A stretch of 37,029 nucleotides of DNA from Opitutaceae bacterium (GTDB taxonomy: Bacteria > Verrucomicrobiota > Verrucomicrobiia > Opitutales > Opitutaceae), in contig JANYCF010000186.1 of NCBI GenBank assembly GCA_025360455.1, positions 1-37,029 of the forward strand, written 5' to 3'. The notes below the pieces were generated by a model. That model did not search any database, had not been told where the DNA came from, and saw only the letters and a program-made list of their open reading frames with translations. Positions 28,997 to 37,029 of this stretch are shown here, in pieces (the stretch's first letter is position 1; each line of letters opens with the position of its first letter). Made by a program: the position numbers and the translations under genes.

Positions 28997-30535
28997 GTGA
29001 TTTACCCCTCACTTCTCTGCCGCACGGCCATGGCTTCGCGCCGGCCTTTGATTTGGATTTTAGTATCGCTGTTCATCTTCGCCGGTCTGTCTGCGGCCGT
29101 TACGGAAACGCCAGTCCCCGATCTCGGATTGTTTTCCGGGCACACGGATATCGACACACCCCAGCAAGCCGGCAGCGTCGCGTTCGATGCCGCGTCCGGC
29201 ACCTACACCATCGGAGGCGGTGGGGTGAACATGTGGTTCAAGCGCGATTCGTTTCACTACGTGTGGAAAAAAATCGAAGGCGATATTGCCCTCGCCGCCG
29301 ACATCGCTTTCGCCGGCCAGGGTGGCGATCCGCACCGCAAAGCCTGCCTGATGATTCGTGAAAGTCTCGCAGCTGATTCGGTCTATGCCGATGTCGCATT
29401 TCATGGCGATGGTCTCACCTCACTGCAATTTCGCGAAGTTGGCGGCGATATCACCCGCGAAGTCCAGACTTCGATCAAAGCCCCGCACCGCCTGCGCCTA
29501 GAAAAAGTCGGCGATACCCTTTATATGTCACTCGCCGGAGTCGACGGCGAACTGCAACCCTCGGGTTGCTCGGTACGATTGCCGTTCAAAGGTTCGTTTT
29601 ATATCGGCCTCGGCGTGTGTGCGCATAAGGCCGACGCGTTTGAGTCCGCCGTGTTTTCCCATGTGCAACTCACGCCTCCTTCCCAAGCCGTCACGGCGGT
29701 ACGCAGTTCACTCGAATATATCGTGGTCGCCTCGCGGGACCGACGAAGTGTTTATCATTCGAATGAGGTCATCGAAGCGCCTAACTGGACGCGCGATGGT
29801 TCCGCGCTGATCTTTAACGGCGGCGGGCGCCTCTACCGACTCCCGTTCGCAGGTGGCACGAAGCCAGCCTTGATCGACGCCGGCTTTGCCGTCGACAGCA
29901 ACAACGACCACGGCCTCTCCCCCGATGGACAAACTCTCATCGTCAGTGATCGCAGCCAAGACGGCCAAGCCCATCTCTACACCTTGCCCCTCACGGGTGG
30001 CACGCCCAAGAAAATCACGCCGCATGCACCGTCTTACTGGCTCGCGTGGTCACCCGACGGCCGGACGCTGATCTACTACGCCGAGCGCGGCGGCAAGGCC
30101 GGGCTCTACACGATGCCACTCGCCGGGGGTGAGGAAAAAATTCTCGCCGGCACGGAAGCGCAGGACAACGGCCCCGATTATTCACCCGACGGACAATGGA
30201 TTTATTTCAACTCGGCCCGCTCCGGCCACATGCAGATTTGGCGGATGCATCCGGACAGCTCAGGCTTGGAGCAGATCACCCAAGACGAATACAACAACTG
30301 GTACGCCCACCCTTCGCCCGATGGAAAATGGATCGTCTTCCTCAGTTACGCGCCCGGCATCAAAGGCCACCCGGCCGACCAGGACGTGATCCTGCGCCTC
30401 TGGCCCACTGCGGGCGGCGAGATCACGGTGTTGACCAAACTTTTCGGCGGCCAAGGCACGATCAACGCGCCTTCGTGGTCGCCCGACAGCACGAAGATTG
30501 CCTACATGCGTTATCAGCCCGCGCAGAAAAAATAA
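28997..30535 (+). CDS. Secreted protein with DUF1349-like domain and TolB-like (PD40) beta-propeller
   Basis: Repeated propeller blades LSPDGQTLIVSDRS, WSPDGRTLIYYAER, YSPDGQWIYFNSAR, PSPDGKWIVFLSY, WSPDSTKIAYMRY; N-terminal FAGQGGDPHRKACLMIRESL. Confidence 0.88.
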   Translation: MIYPSLLCRTAMASRRPLIWILVSLFIFAGLSAAVTETPVPDLGLFSGHTDIDTPQQAGSVAFDAASGTYTIGGGGVNMWFKRDSFHYVWKKIEGDIALAADIAFAGQGGDPHRKACLMIRESLAADSVYADVAFHGDGLTSLQFREVGGDITREVQTSIKAPHRLRLEKVGDTLYMSLAGVDGELQPSGCSVRLPFKGSFYIGLGVCAHKADAFESAVFSHVQLTPPSQAVTAVRSSLEYIVVASRDRRSVYHSNEVIEAPNWTRDGSALIFNGGGRLYRLPFAGGTKPALIDAGFAVDSNNDHGLSPDGQTLIVSDRSQDGQAHLYTLPLTGGTPKKITPHAPSYWLAWSPDGRTLIYYAERGGKAGLYTMPLAGGEEKILAGTEAQDNGPDYSPDGQWIYFNSARSGHMQIWRMHPDSSGLEQITQDEYNNWYAHPSPDGKWIVFLSYAPGIKGHPADQDVILRLWPTAGGEITVLTKLFGGQGTINAPSWSPDSTKIAYMRYQPAQKK

Positions 30536-30553
30536 TTTTCGCCCGTTTGAATC

Positions 30554-31414
30554 ATGTACGCCTCTCTCAACCCTGGACTAGTCGGGATCAAAGCCAGTCT
30601 CACTGAATCCTTCATGCTCGCGCAACGCCACGGTTTCGGTGGCCTTGATGTCCAAATCAATCAGCTCCACGACGCCGTGAGCCAGAGGAGTGTAGCCGCA
30701 GTACGTGATCTCTTCACCGAACACAAGTTGCGCCCCGGCACATGGAACCTGCCCTTCAAACCCTACACGCTCACCAAAGCCAAATGGCAGGACGCCTTGG
30801 CCAAGCTCCCGCCTTTACTGGCAACGGCCCAAGCCTTGGGTGCCACTCGCGCCGGCATGTGGATTCTGCCGGGCAGTTATGATCGGAGCTATGCGCAAAA
30901 CTTCACCTTTCATGTGGAACGCTTCCAACCAGTCGCGCGCCTGCTGGCCGACTACGGCATCAGGCTTGGACTGGAATTTCTAGGACCGGAAACTTTGTGC
31001 CGGATATTCAAACATCCCTTCATCCGTTCCGTCGCTCAAACTCGCGAGCTCGCCCGGGTGATCGGATCGAATTGCGGCCAGCTGTTCGACAACTATCACT
31101 GGCACTGCGCCGGTGGCACACGGGCCGACTTGGCGGAACTGACTCGAGAGGAAATCGTCAGTGTTCATCTGAGTGATGCTCCAGCCGGAGTGGAATTAGC
31201 CAAACAGTTCACCGGGGTACGCAAACTTCCCGGGACGACCGGCGAAATCGATCTCGCTGGCTTTATGCAGGCCATGGCCGATGCCGGCTATGACGGCCCC
31301 CTCACCGCCCAGCCGTGTGAGGCCGGACTCAGTGCGTTGCCCGCCGATGAATCCGCCGCCCGCACGGCCCACGCCATTCACACCGCCATTGCCACCACGC
31401 AGTGCCCCACTTAA
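30554..31414 (+). CDS. Sugar phosphate isomerase/epimerase (xylose isomerase-like TIM barrel, AP endonuclease 2 family)
   Basis: LGLEFLGPETLCR, GQLFDNYHWHCAGGT, EEIVSVHLSDAPAGV, LPGTTGEIDLAGFMQAMADAGYDGPLTAQPC. Confidence 0.85.
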   Translation: MYASLNPGLVGIKASLTESFMLAQRHGFGGLDVQINQLHDAVSQRSVAAVRDLFTEHKLRPGTWNLPFKPYTLTKAKWQDALAKLPPLLATAQALGATRAGMWILPGSYDRSYAQNFTFHVERFQPVARLLADYGIRLGLEFLGPETLCRIFKHPFIRSVAQTRELARVIGSNCGQLFDNYHWHCAGGTRADLAELTREEIVSVHLSDAPAGVELAKQFTGVRKLPGTTGEIDLAGFMQAMADAGYDGPLTAQPCEAGLSALPADESAARTAHAIHTAIATTQCPT

Positions 31415-31425
31415 CCTTAACTCCC

Positions 31426-32565
31426 ATGCACCGTTTCCTCATCACCATCCTCCTCTCACTTTTAGTTGTCGGACCATCGTTTGCCGCCAAGGAACGTCCT
31501 GTCCTCCCACTTGGTTCACTGCTCCCTGATTTCAAACTGCCCGCAGTGGATGGGCGCGACTACAGCCCGGCCGACTTCGCCACGGCCAAAGTGTTCGTCA
31601 TCGTATTCACCTGCAATCACTGTCCCACCGCTCAGGCCTACGAGGGACGTTTGAAAAAATTGGTGACCGAGTACCAGCCGAAAGGCGTGGCGTTTCTCGC
31701 CATCAACCCCAACCACGCCGATGCCGTACGTCTCGACGAAATGGGCTACACAGATCTCGGCGACACCTTTGCCGAAATGAAAATCCGCGCCGCCCATCAG
31801 GGTTATAATTTCCCGTACGCCGATGATGGCCCGACGCAGGCCATCGCCGAAAAATTCGGCGCAATCGCCACGCCGCACGTTTTTATCTTCGACGCGACCC
31901 ACCGCCTGCGCTTCCAAGGCCGCATCGATGACTCCGAACGCGAAGACCTCATCAAGCACCGCGACACCCAAGATGCCATTGAGGCCCTGCTCGCCGGCCA
32001 TGAACCCGCGGTCACGAGCACAGCCGTGTTCGGCTGCTCGCTCAAGTGGCGCGAGAAAACCGAAGACAACCAGCGCTGGCGCGAGAAGGTCGCGAAAGAA
32101 CCCGTCGCCCTCACCCGCGTCGATGCCGCCGCCCTCCAAGAACTTCGCGCCAATGTCGGCACCGGCAAACTTCGTTTGATCAATGTCTGGGCAACGTGGT
32201 GCGGTCCGTGCGTCTCGGAGTTCGACGAGCTCATCGAGCACAACCTTCGTTTTCGTCACCGCGATTTCGAGCTGGTGACCCTCGCCGCGCAATTCCCCGA
32301 CGAAGAGCCGAAGGTTTTGAAATTTCTCCAGACGCACCAAGCCTCCACACGCAACCTGATCTTTGGTACCACCGACAAATACGCGCTGATGGCCGCGCTC
32401 GATCCCGAGTGGAAAGGCGCGTTGCCGCACACCCTCCTCATTGGCGCGGACGGAAAAATTCTCTACCGCGAAACCGGCAGCATCGATTTCCTCGCCCTGC
32501 GCCGCGTAATCTTTCCCGCCCTCAACGCCCTCGCCCCTTGGCCCGGCCTGAGTCCGACGAAGTGA
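31426..32565 (+). CDS. Secreted tandem redoxin (AhpC/TSA-like) plus thioredoxin-domain fusion
   Basis: Start MHRFLITILLSLLVVGPSFA (ATG 31426, signal peptide). Two redox motifs: FTCNHCPTAQ and NVWATWCGPCVSEFDEL. Confidence 0.88.
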   Translation: MHRFLITILLSLLVVGPSFAAKERPVLPLGSLLPDFKLPAVDGRDYSPADFATAKVFVIVFTCNHCPTAQAYEGRLKKLVTEYQPKGVAFLAINPNHADAVRLDEMGYTDLGDTFAEMKIRAAHQGYNFPYADDGPTQAIAEKFGAIATPHVFIFDATHRLRFQGRIDDSEREDLIKHRDTQDAIEALLAGHEPAVTSTAVFGCSLKWREKTEDNQRWREKVAKEPVALTRVDAAALQELRANVGTGKLRLINVWATWCGPCVSEFDELIEHNLRFRHRDFELVTLAAQFPDEEPKVLKFLQTHQASTRNLIFGTTDKYALMAALDPEWKGALPHTLLIGADGKILYRETGSIDFLALRRVIFPALNALAPWPGLSPTK

Positions 32566-32579
32566 CCGGCGAAGGCCGG
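32566..32579. terminator. Small hairpin CCGGC-gaag-GCCGG between convergent stops
   Basis: Fills most of the 27-nt gap between the stop at 32565 and the convergent CDS end at 32593. No T-tract. Confidence 0.4.
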
Positions 32580-32592
32580 CCCATGGAATGGC

Positions 32593-34848
32593 TTACTTGA
32601 CCGGCTTTGTAGGCGTCAACAATTTTACCAGTGCGGCCGGATCGCTGGTGGGCATCTGACAAACGAAGTTCTCACACACGTACGCGGTGGCACTGGTGAG
32701 ATCCTGCTCTGGGAAATCTGCCACGAGTGGCACGCGGGCGTTGTAGAAGGGCCGGCTCGCCCCATCGATCAACGCGAGCGCACGACGAGGCAGATAGCGG
32801 GGCCACACTTCCGCGAGAAGCCGTTGGGTCGCGGGCGAGGTGCGTTCGCCCTGAATTAAAATTTGTTTCGGCGAGCCATCGAGCCACGCGGCCGAGACGA
32901 GCATCTGGGGCATCGACAGAGGCGCACGCTCCAGTTGCGGACCGAACGCCCGTGCGGTGCGCCGGGCCAGCGCGAGAAATTCTTCCGAGTGCAACAACGC
33001 GCCGAGCCGCGCGAGATTGCGCACCGCGATAGAGTTGGCGGATGGTTCCGCGCCATCGTTTTCCGCTTTCAAGCGGAGCAGCACGCTGGGATCGCCGGCA
33101 GCGTTGGCGAAATATCCTCCCGCAGCAGTATCGTTGAACAATTGATTCTGTTTCTCCTGCAGCTGCACCGCCCACTCTAGCCAGCGCACCTCAAAAGTCG
33201 TCTCATACAGATCGAGCAGCCCTTGGATCAGATACGCGTAATCCTCGGCGAAACCGCGTTCATCGCGGACGCCCGCGCGATAACTGTGGGCGAGGCGACC
33301 CGTAGCGGCATCAAATAACTTGGCCTGCACAAAAGACGCCGCCCGCGTGGCGGATTCAGCCATGGCGGGATCACCGAGCACCTGCGCCGCCCGGGCGAAC
33401 GCGGAAACCGCGAGGCCATTCCAGGCCGTGACAATTTTCTCGTCGCGCATCGGATGCGGACGCTGCTCGCGAGCGACCGTGAGAGCGCGCGCGGCTGAAG
33501 CTAGGCGCGTGTGGACCACCGGTTCTTCCAATTTAAAATGCGTCGCTGTCTCGGTGTCAGTGTGGGCACGATAAAGAACATTCTGGTGGGCGAGCTCGGT
33601 GGCGGATTCGCCGGTGACATTGCCTTCAGCCTTCACGCCGTACGCATAAGCAAAGAGCGGAGCCTCGTCGGCTCCGAGAATTTTTTCGATTTCTGCGGCG
33701 GTCCAAACATAGAAGGCGCCTTCGCCGTGTGTGGAGGGATTGGCCGCAAATGAGCTATCCGCATCTTCCGCGGTGTAGAAGCCGCCGTCTGGATCGGTCA
33801 TTTGGCGATGCAGGTAGCCGAGCGTATCAGTCGCCGCCTCGCGCATCGCTGGCTCGGTGGAGAGTTGCCACGCGGTCAGGTAGACATTGGCGAGCTGCGC
33901 TTGATCATAGAGCGTTTTTTCAAAGTGCGGCACGCGCCAGGCCGCATCGACCGAATAGCGGTGAAACCCGCCACCGAGTTGATCGTGGATGCCACCCGCC
34001 GCCATCGCTCGCAACGTAGCCAGGGCCATACGCAGCGCGTCTTGCCGCTGCTCGGCATGGGTCGAGGTCGCCGCCACATCAAACAGAAACTCGAGGTTGA
34101 CCGGCATCGGGAATTTTGGAGCCGCATCGAAACCGCCGTGCGCCGAGTCGGAGGCACTCTTGAGCTGGTCGAAGGCCGTCTTCCGCAATGCCGCAAGCGG
34201 CAACTCGCCGGCCGGGGCCGTCGCTTGGGGATTTTCCGCCAGCGCGGTGAGCATCTGCTCGGAGCGTTGCAGGACTTGTTCGTGCTGCTTCGTCCAAAGA
34301 TCGGTCAAACGCGTGAGCATCGTCTTGAACCCGGGGCGGCCGTCGTGATCCTCGGGCGCGAAATACGTGCCGCCAAAAAACGGTTTCAAGTCGGGTGTGA
34401 GCCAGACCGACATGGGCCATCCTCCGCTCCCGGTGGACGCTTGCACAAACGCCAAGTAGACGCGGTCGATGTCGGGTCGTTCCTCTCGATCGACCTTGAT
34501 GCAGATGAAGTTTTCGTTGAGCTGCCGCGCGATCGCGGGATCAGAGAATGATTCCCGCGCCATCACGTGACACCAGTGGCAGGTGGAATAACCGATCGAG
34601 AGAAAGATGGGCTTGTTTTCCTTTTTCGCGCGGGCGAAAGCTTCGTCACCCCACGGATACCAATCCACCGGATTATCCGCATGCTGGCGCAAATACGCCG
34701 AGCGCTCATGGCTGAGCCGGTTGGGCTGGTGCACGGCGGGCGAGAATGCCGCCGCTTCCGGATCAGCCCGAAGCGAAGAGGCGTTCGGGAGAGCGAGCGC
34801 ACCGGCGAGCAACAACCAAACGGCGGAGGAGAGAATACGCGGAGGCAT
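32593..34848 (-). CDS. DUF255/YyaL-type thioredoxin domain-containing protein (SPATA20-like)
   Basis: [59 protein letters not shown] and [22 protein letters not shown] are diagnostic. Likely start ATG 34848 with signal peptide. Confidence 0.92.
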   Translation of the reverse strand: MPPRILSSAVWLLLAGALALPNASSLRADPEAAAFSPAVHQPNRLSHERSAYLRQHADNPVDWYPWGDEAFARAKKENKPIFLSIGYSTCHWCHVMARESFSDPAIARQLNENFICIKVDREERPDIDRVYLAFVQASTGSGGWPMSVWLTPDLKPFFGGTYFAPEDHDGRPGFKTMLTRLTDLWTKQHEQVLQRSEQMLTALAENPQATAPAGELPLAALRKTAFDQLKSASDSAHGGFDAAPKFPMPVNLEFLFDVAATSTHAEQRQDALRMALATLRAMAAGGIHDQLGGGFHRYSVDAAWRVPHFEKTLYDQAQLANVYLTAWQLSTEPAMREAATDTLGYLHRQMTDPDGGFYTAEDADSSFAANPSTHGEGAFYVWTAAEIEKILGADEAPLFAYAYGVKAEGNVTGESATELAHQNVLYRAHTDTETATHFKLEEPVVHTRLASAARALTVAREQRPHPMRDEKIVTAWNGLAVSAFARAAQVLGDPAMAESATRAASFVQAKLFDAATGRLAHSYRAGVRDERGFAEDYAYLIQGLLDLYETTFEVRWLEWAVQLQEKQNQLFNDTAAGGYFANAAGDPSVLLRLKAENDGAEPSANSIAVRNLARLGALLHSEEFLALARRTARAFGPQLERAPLSMPQMLVSAAWLDGSPKQILIQGERTSPATQRLLAEVWPRYLPRRALALIDGASRPFYNARVPLVADFPEQDLTSATAYVCENFVCQMPTSDPAALVKLLTPTKPVK

Positions 34849-35110
34849 AGGAAGAAGTCCGCTGACCGAACCGTGCATCGCGCAACCGAGCGCGCGACTC
34901 GAGGCAGAAACCGGACAAGTGCGCATGTTGGGCGATTCTCCCGCCGCCGGTCGATGCAAATCCGAATCAGCACCACGTACAAGTAGACGTATTGTTTTAT
35001 TACAGCAGACAAACTGAAGATTACTTTTTTCTCATTCGTTTCTGCCGAGCTGGAGGAGCGGCTTGATGCCCCGATTAATGAAAATTGCTCAAAGAAGAGA
35101 CGCCTCGTTG

Positions 35111-35175
35111 GGTAGGGCGAACCCTCCGGGTGAGCCGCTGGCTCCCTCGGCTCGGCAGGGACGCCTCGCCCTACC
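35111..35175. repeat. Palindromic intergenic element GGTAGGGCGA...GAGCCG...CGGCTC...TCGCCCTACC
   Basis: 10-bp terminal stem and 6-bp internal stem. Confidence 0.8.
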
Positions 35176-35243
35176 TTCCAATCTGTTTTTGTCACTTCAA
35201 CAAGTAATCCTCATTGGTTGTTATGCGGTGCTCGAAAGTTATA

Positions 35244-35270
35244 AATCGGGGCGTAAAACCCCTCCTACAG
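35244..35270 (-). repeat. CTGTAGGAGGGG-TTTTACG-CCCCGATT hairpin element
   Basis: GGGG/CCCC stem; bracketed by TGCGGT (35224-35229) and ACCGCA (35273-35278). Confidence 0.6.
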
Positions 35271-35283
35271 TTACCGCAAAAAT

Positions 35284-35700
35284 CTACTCACTCCGCTTCG
35301 AATCTTCAATGGCGAGCGTCTCTGGCTCCAGCGTGATCCCCGCATGCAGCAACTGACGCCGCAACGGACGCATGAACCGGGCCTCGATCGTTTCCAGCCG
35401 GAAAGTCGTAGCCTCGCCGTCTTCTCCCGTGACGAAGAAAAGCAACTCTTCCAGTTCCAGAATATCCTCATCGGTGAAATGCTCCTCGATCACGGATTGG
35501 CTGCACTCCAAGGCGGTGAGCACAGGCCAATAGCGTTCCGTCGAGGGATCGGCGGGCGAGAGGCAAACTTTGCCGCGCAGATTGGCATTCGTGATCCGCT
35601 CGGCATAATCGCCGAAACGGCGGTAAGCGTAAGCGAGGTTGGCGAGGCGCGTCTGCCGGAGCAGCGCTTCGCGTTGATGGAGAAGTTTGGAGAGTTTCAT
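35284..35700 (-). CDS. Conserved hypothetical protein (138 aa)
   Basis: MKLSKLLHQREALLRQTRLANLAYAYRRFGDYAERI...; no overlapping better ORF. Family not recognised. Confidence 0.65.
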   Translation of the reverse strand: MKLSKLLHQREALLRQTRLANLAYAYRRFGDYAERITNANLRGKVCLSPADPSTERYWPVLTALECSQSVIEEHFTDEDILELEELLFFVTGEDGEATTFRLETIEARFMRPLRRQLLHAGITLEPETLAIEDSKRSE

Positions 35701-35742
35701 GGGATTATCCTCTGGGTTGATGGTTGGACTGCTGCCCCACGC

Positions 35743-35760
35743 GTCCGTTAACCAACGGAC
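35743..35760. repeat. Perfect hairpin GTCCGTT-aacc-AACGGAC upstream of the 138-aa gene
   Basis: 7-bp arms with 4-nt loop, 43 bp upstream of ATG 35700. Confidence 0.55.
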
Positions 35761-36032
35761 ACGGGCCCACGGTTGAAACCTGACGGCACTCGGACACAGA
35801 CACTGGAAGACCGGACGATAGCCTTGCTGACCGTATCACTCGATACCCCGGCAACTACCTGAACGCGGTTCGGATATTTCCTGACCTGACACATGCAGAT
35901 ATCACTGACGCTGCAATAAACTGTCGCGCTGTCGGACTCAAATCACGCTTTCAACCGTGCATCTGAAGAACATTAACTAGTCAGTAATATGAATCGGCTC
36001 AATCGACCGATTCTCAAGCAGAATATTTTTAT

Positions 36033-36137
36033 TTGTAGGAGCTTGCTTGCAGGCGACTCAGCACGTGGTCCGGCAGATCCCTATTGTAGGTTGCGAGCTT
36101 GCCTCGCAACGTGGCGCGGCGAGATTTTCTCGCTGCG
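36033..36137 (+). repeat. Cluster of TTGTAGG-led hairpin repeats
   Basis: TTGTAGGAGCTTGCTTGCAGGCGA (36033), TTGTAGGTTGCGAGCTTGCCTCGCAAC (36084; 8-bp stem), then GCGAGA-TTT-TCTCGC (36119-36133). Confidence 0.7.
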
Positions 36138-36167
36138 ACCGGATCGCATCCACATAAAATTATTTCA

Positions 36168-37029
36168 ATGTCCGACTCGAATCCAGCCTCGCCCCCTTCA
36201 CCTGACGCCAACACCCCGACACCGCACCGCCGTCGTCCGCGTTACGCCGGGAAAAATCCGCGTCGCTTCGAGGATAAATATAAAGAGCTGAATCCCGCGC
36301 GTTACACCGAAGACGTGGCCAAAGTCATCGCTTCAGGCAAGACACCTGCTGGCAGCCACCGACCAATTATGGTCGCCGAAATTCTGGATGTCCTCGCTCT
36401 CCAGCCCGGCGAGCTCGCCGTCGATTGCACGCTCGGCTACGGCGGTCACGCCCGTGAATTACTGGCCCACGTCGCGCCGGAAAGCAGCAAGACTCGTGGC
36501 CGCTTGATCGGACTTGATGTCGATCCGATAGAGCATCCCAAAACCACCGCCCGCCTCCGCGCCGCTGGTTGGGGCGAAGACGTGTTCACTTCTGTGCGCA
36601 GCAATTTCGCCGGCCTGCCCAAGGTGCTCGCGCAATACGCGCCCGAAGGTGCCGATGCCATTCTCGCTGATCTCGGCGTCTCCTCAATGCAGCTCGACGA
36701 TCCCGCCCGCGGCTTCACTTTCAAAACCGACAGCCCACTCGATCTCCGTTTGAATCCGTCGCGTCCACCCTCCGCCGCCGAATGGTTGGCCAAGGTTTCC
36801 ACGGAGGATTTAGCCACCGCGCTTAAGGATAATGCCGACGAGCCGAACGCCGACCTGATCGCCCACGAACTCACCAACCGCCGGGCGCGCACCCCGATCA
36901 CCCGCACGCTGCAACTCGCCGAAGCGCTGCGGGAAATCTTGCAGACCCATAATCGCAGTCGCGACCGGGAGAAAAACGACACTTGCGTACGCCGGGTTTT
37001 CCAAGCACTGCGCATTGCGGTGAACGATG
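36168..37029 (+). CDS. rsmH: 16S rRNA (cytosine(1402)-N(4))-methyltransferase RsmH (MraW), partial at 3' end
   Basis: Read directly from the sequence (absent from the ORF track because it runs off the window): MSDSNPASPPSPDANTPTPHRRRPRYAGKNPRRFEDKYKELNPARYTEDVAKVIASGKTPAGSHRPIMVAEILDVL...VDCTLGYGGHARELL...ADLGVSSMQLDDPARGFTF...DLRLNPSR...VFQALRIAVND. Confidence 0.93.
   Translation, partial: MSDSNPASPPSPDANTPTPHRRRPRYAGKNPRRFEDKYKELNPARYTEDVAKVIASGKTPAGSHRPIMVAEILDVLALQPGELAVDCTLGYGGHARELLAHVAPESSKTRGRLIGLDVDPIEHPKTTARLRAAGWGEDVFTSVRSNFAGLPKVLAQYAPEGADAILADLGVSSMQLDDPARGFTFKTDSPLDLRLNPSRPPSAAEWLAKVSTEDLATALKDNADEPNADLIAHELTNRRARTPITRTLQLAEALREILQTHNRSRDREKNDTCVRRVFQALRIAVND

Noticed and set aside
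31516-32430. 304-aa minus-strand ORF
   Set aside because: Antisense to the redoxin-thioredoxin fusion with clear CNHC and CGPC motifs.
33802-34551. 249-aa plus-strand ORF
   Set aside because: Antisense to the DUF255 protein; R/G/H-rich, no domain.
1-37029. CRISPR array, tRNA/rRNA gene, phage or toxin-antitoxin/defence module
   Set aside because: No regularly spaced identical repeats, no tRNA-like cloverleaf noticed, no transposase, integrase, nuclease or TA-type gene among the supported ORFs.

Overview
37 kb of GC-rich bacterial chromosome. Gene style (large TonB-dependent receptors without SusD, UnbV/FG-GAP proteins, DUF255 thioredoxin protein, Bacteroidetes/PVC-type ParE) fits Verrucomicrobiota, probably Opitutaceae; this is inference from gene content only. 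About 19 protein-coding genes are supported. They include ParE, an STT3-like GT-C membrane protein divergent from a 1.2 kaa FG-GAP/UnbV protein, a carbohydrate-utilisation-like cluster (TonB receptor, XylR/AraC regulator, two tandem LacI-type regulators, GH97), an Ig/FN3 surface protein, an S41 lipoprotein peptidase, a PPi-type phosphofructokinase, a TolB-like propeller protein, a xylose-isomerase-like TIM barrel, two thioredoxin-fold proteins, and an RsmH gene running off the right edge that the ORF track missed. I saw no tRNA, rRNA, CRISPR array, intact transposase or phage module. The best leads are in non-coding DNA: (1) a CpG-centred palindromic motif, TTCASTCGTTWGAA, upstream of the TonB receptor, in the regulator intergenic region and upstream of GH97, suggesting a shared operator; (2) hairpins with a conserved GCCTCCGGA loop and a covarying stem pair, sitting in convergent intergenic regions; (3) other palindromic intergenic repeat families. 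I do not see a clear new defence or mobile system; most of the coding content is ordinary.
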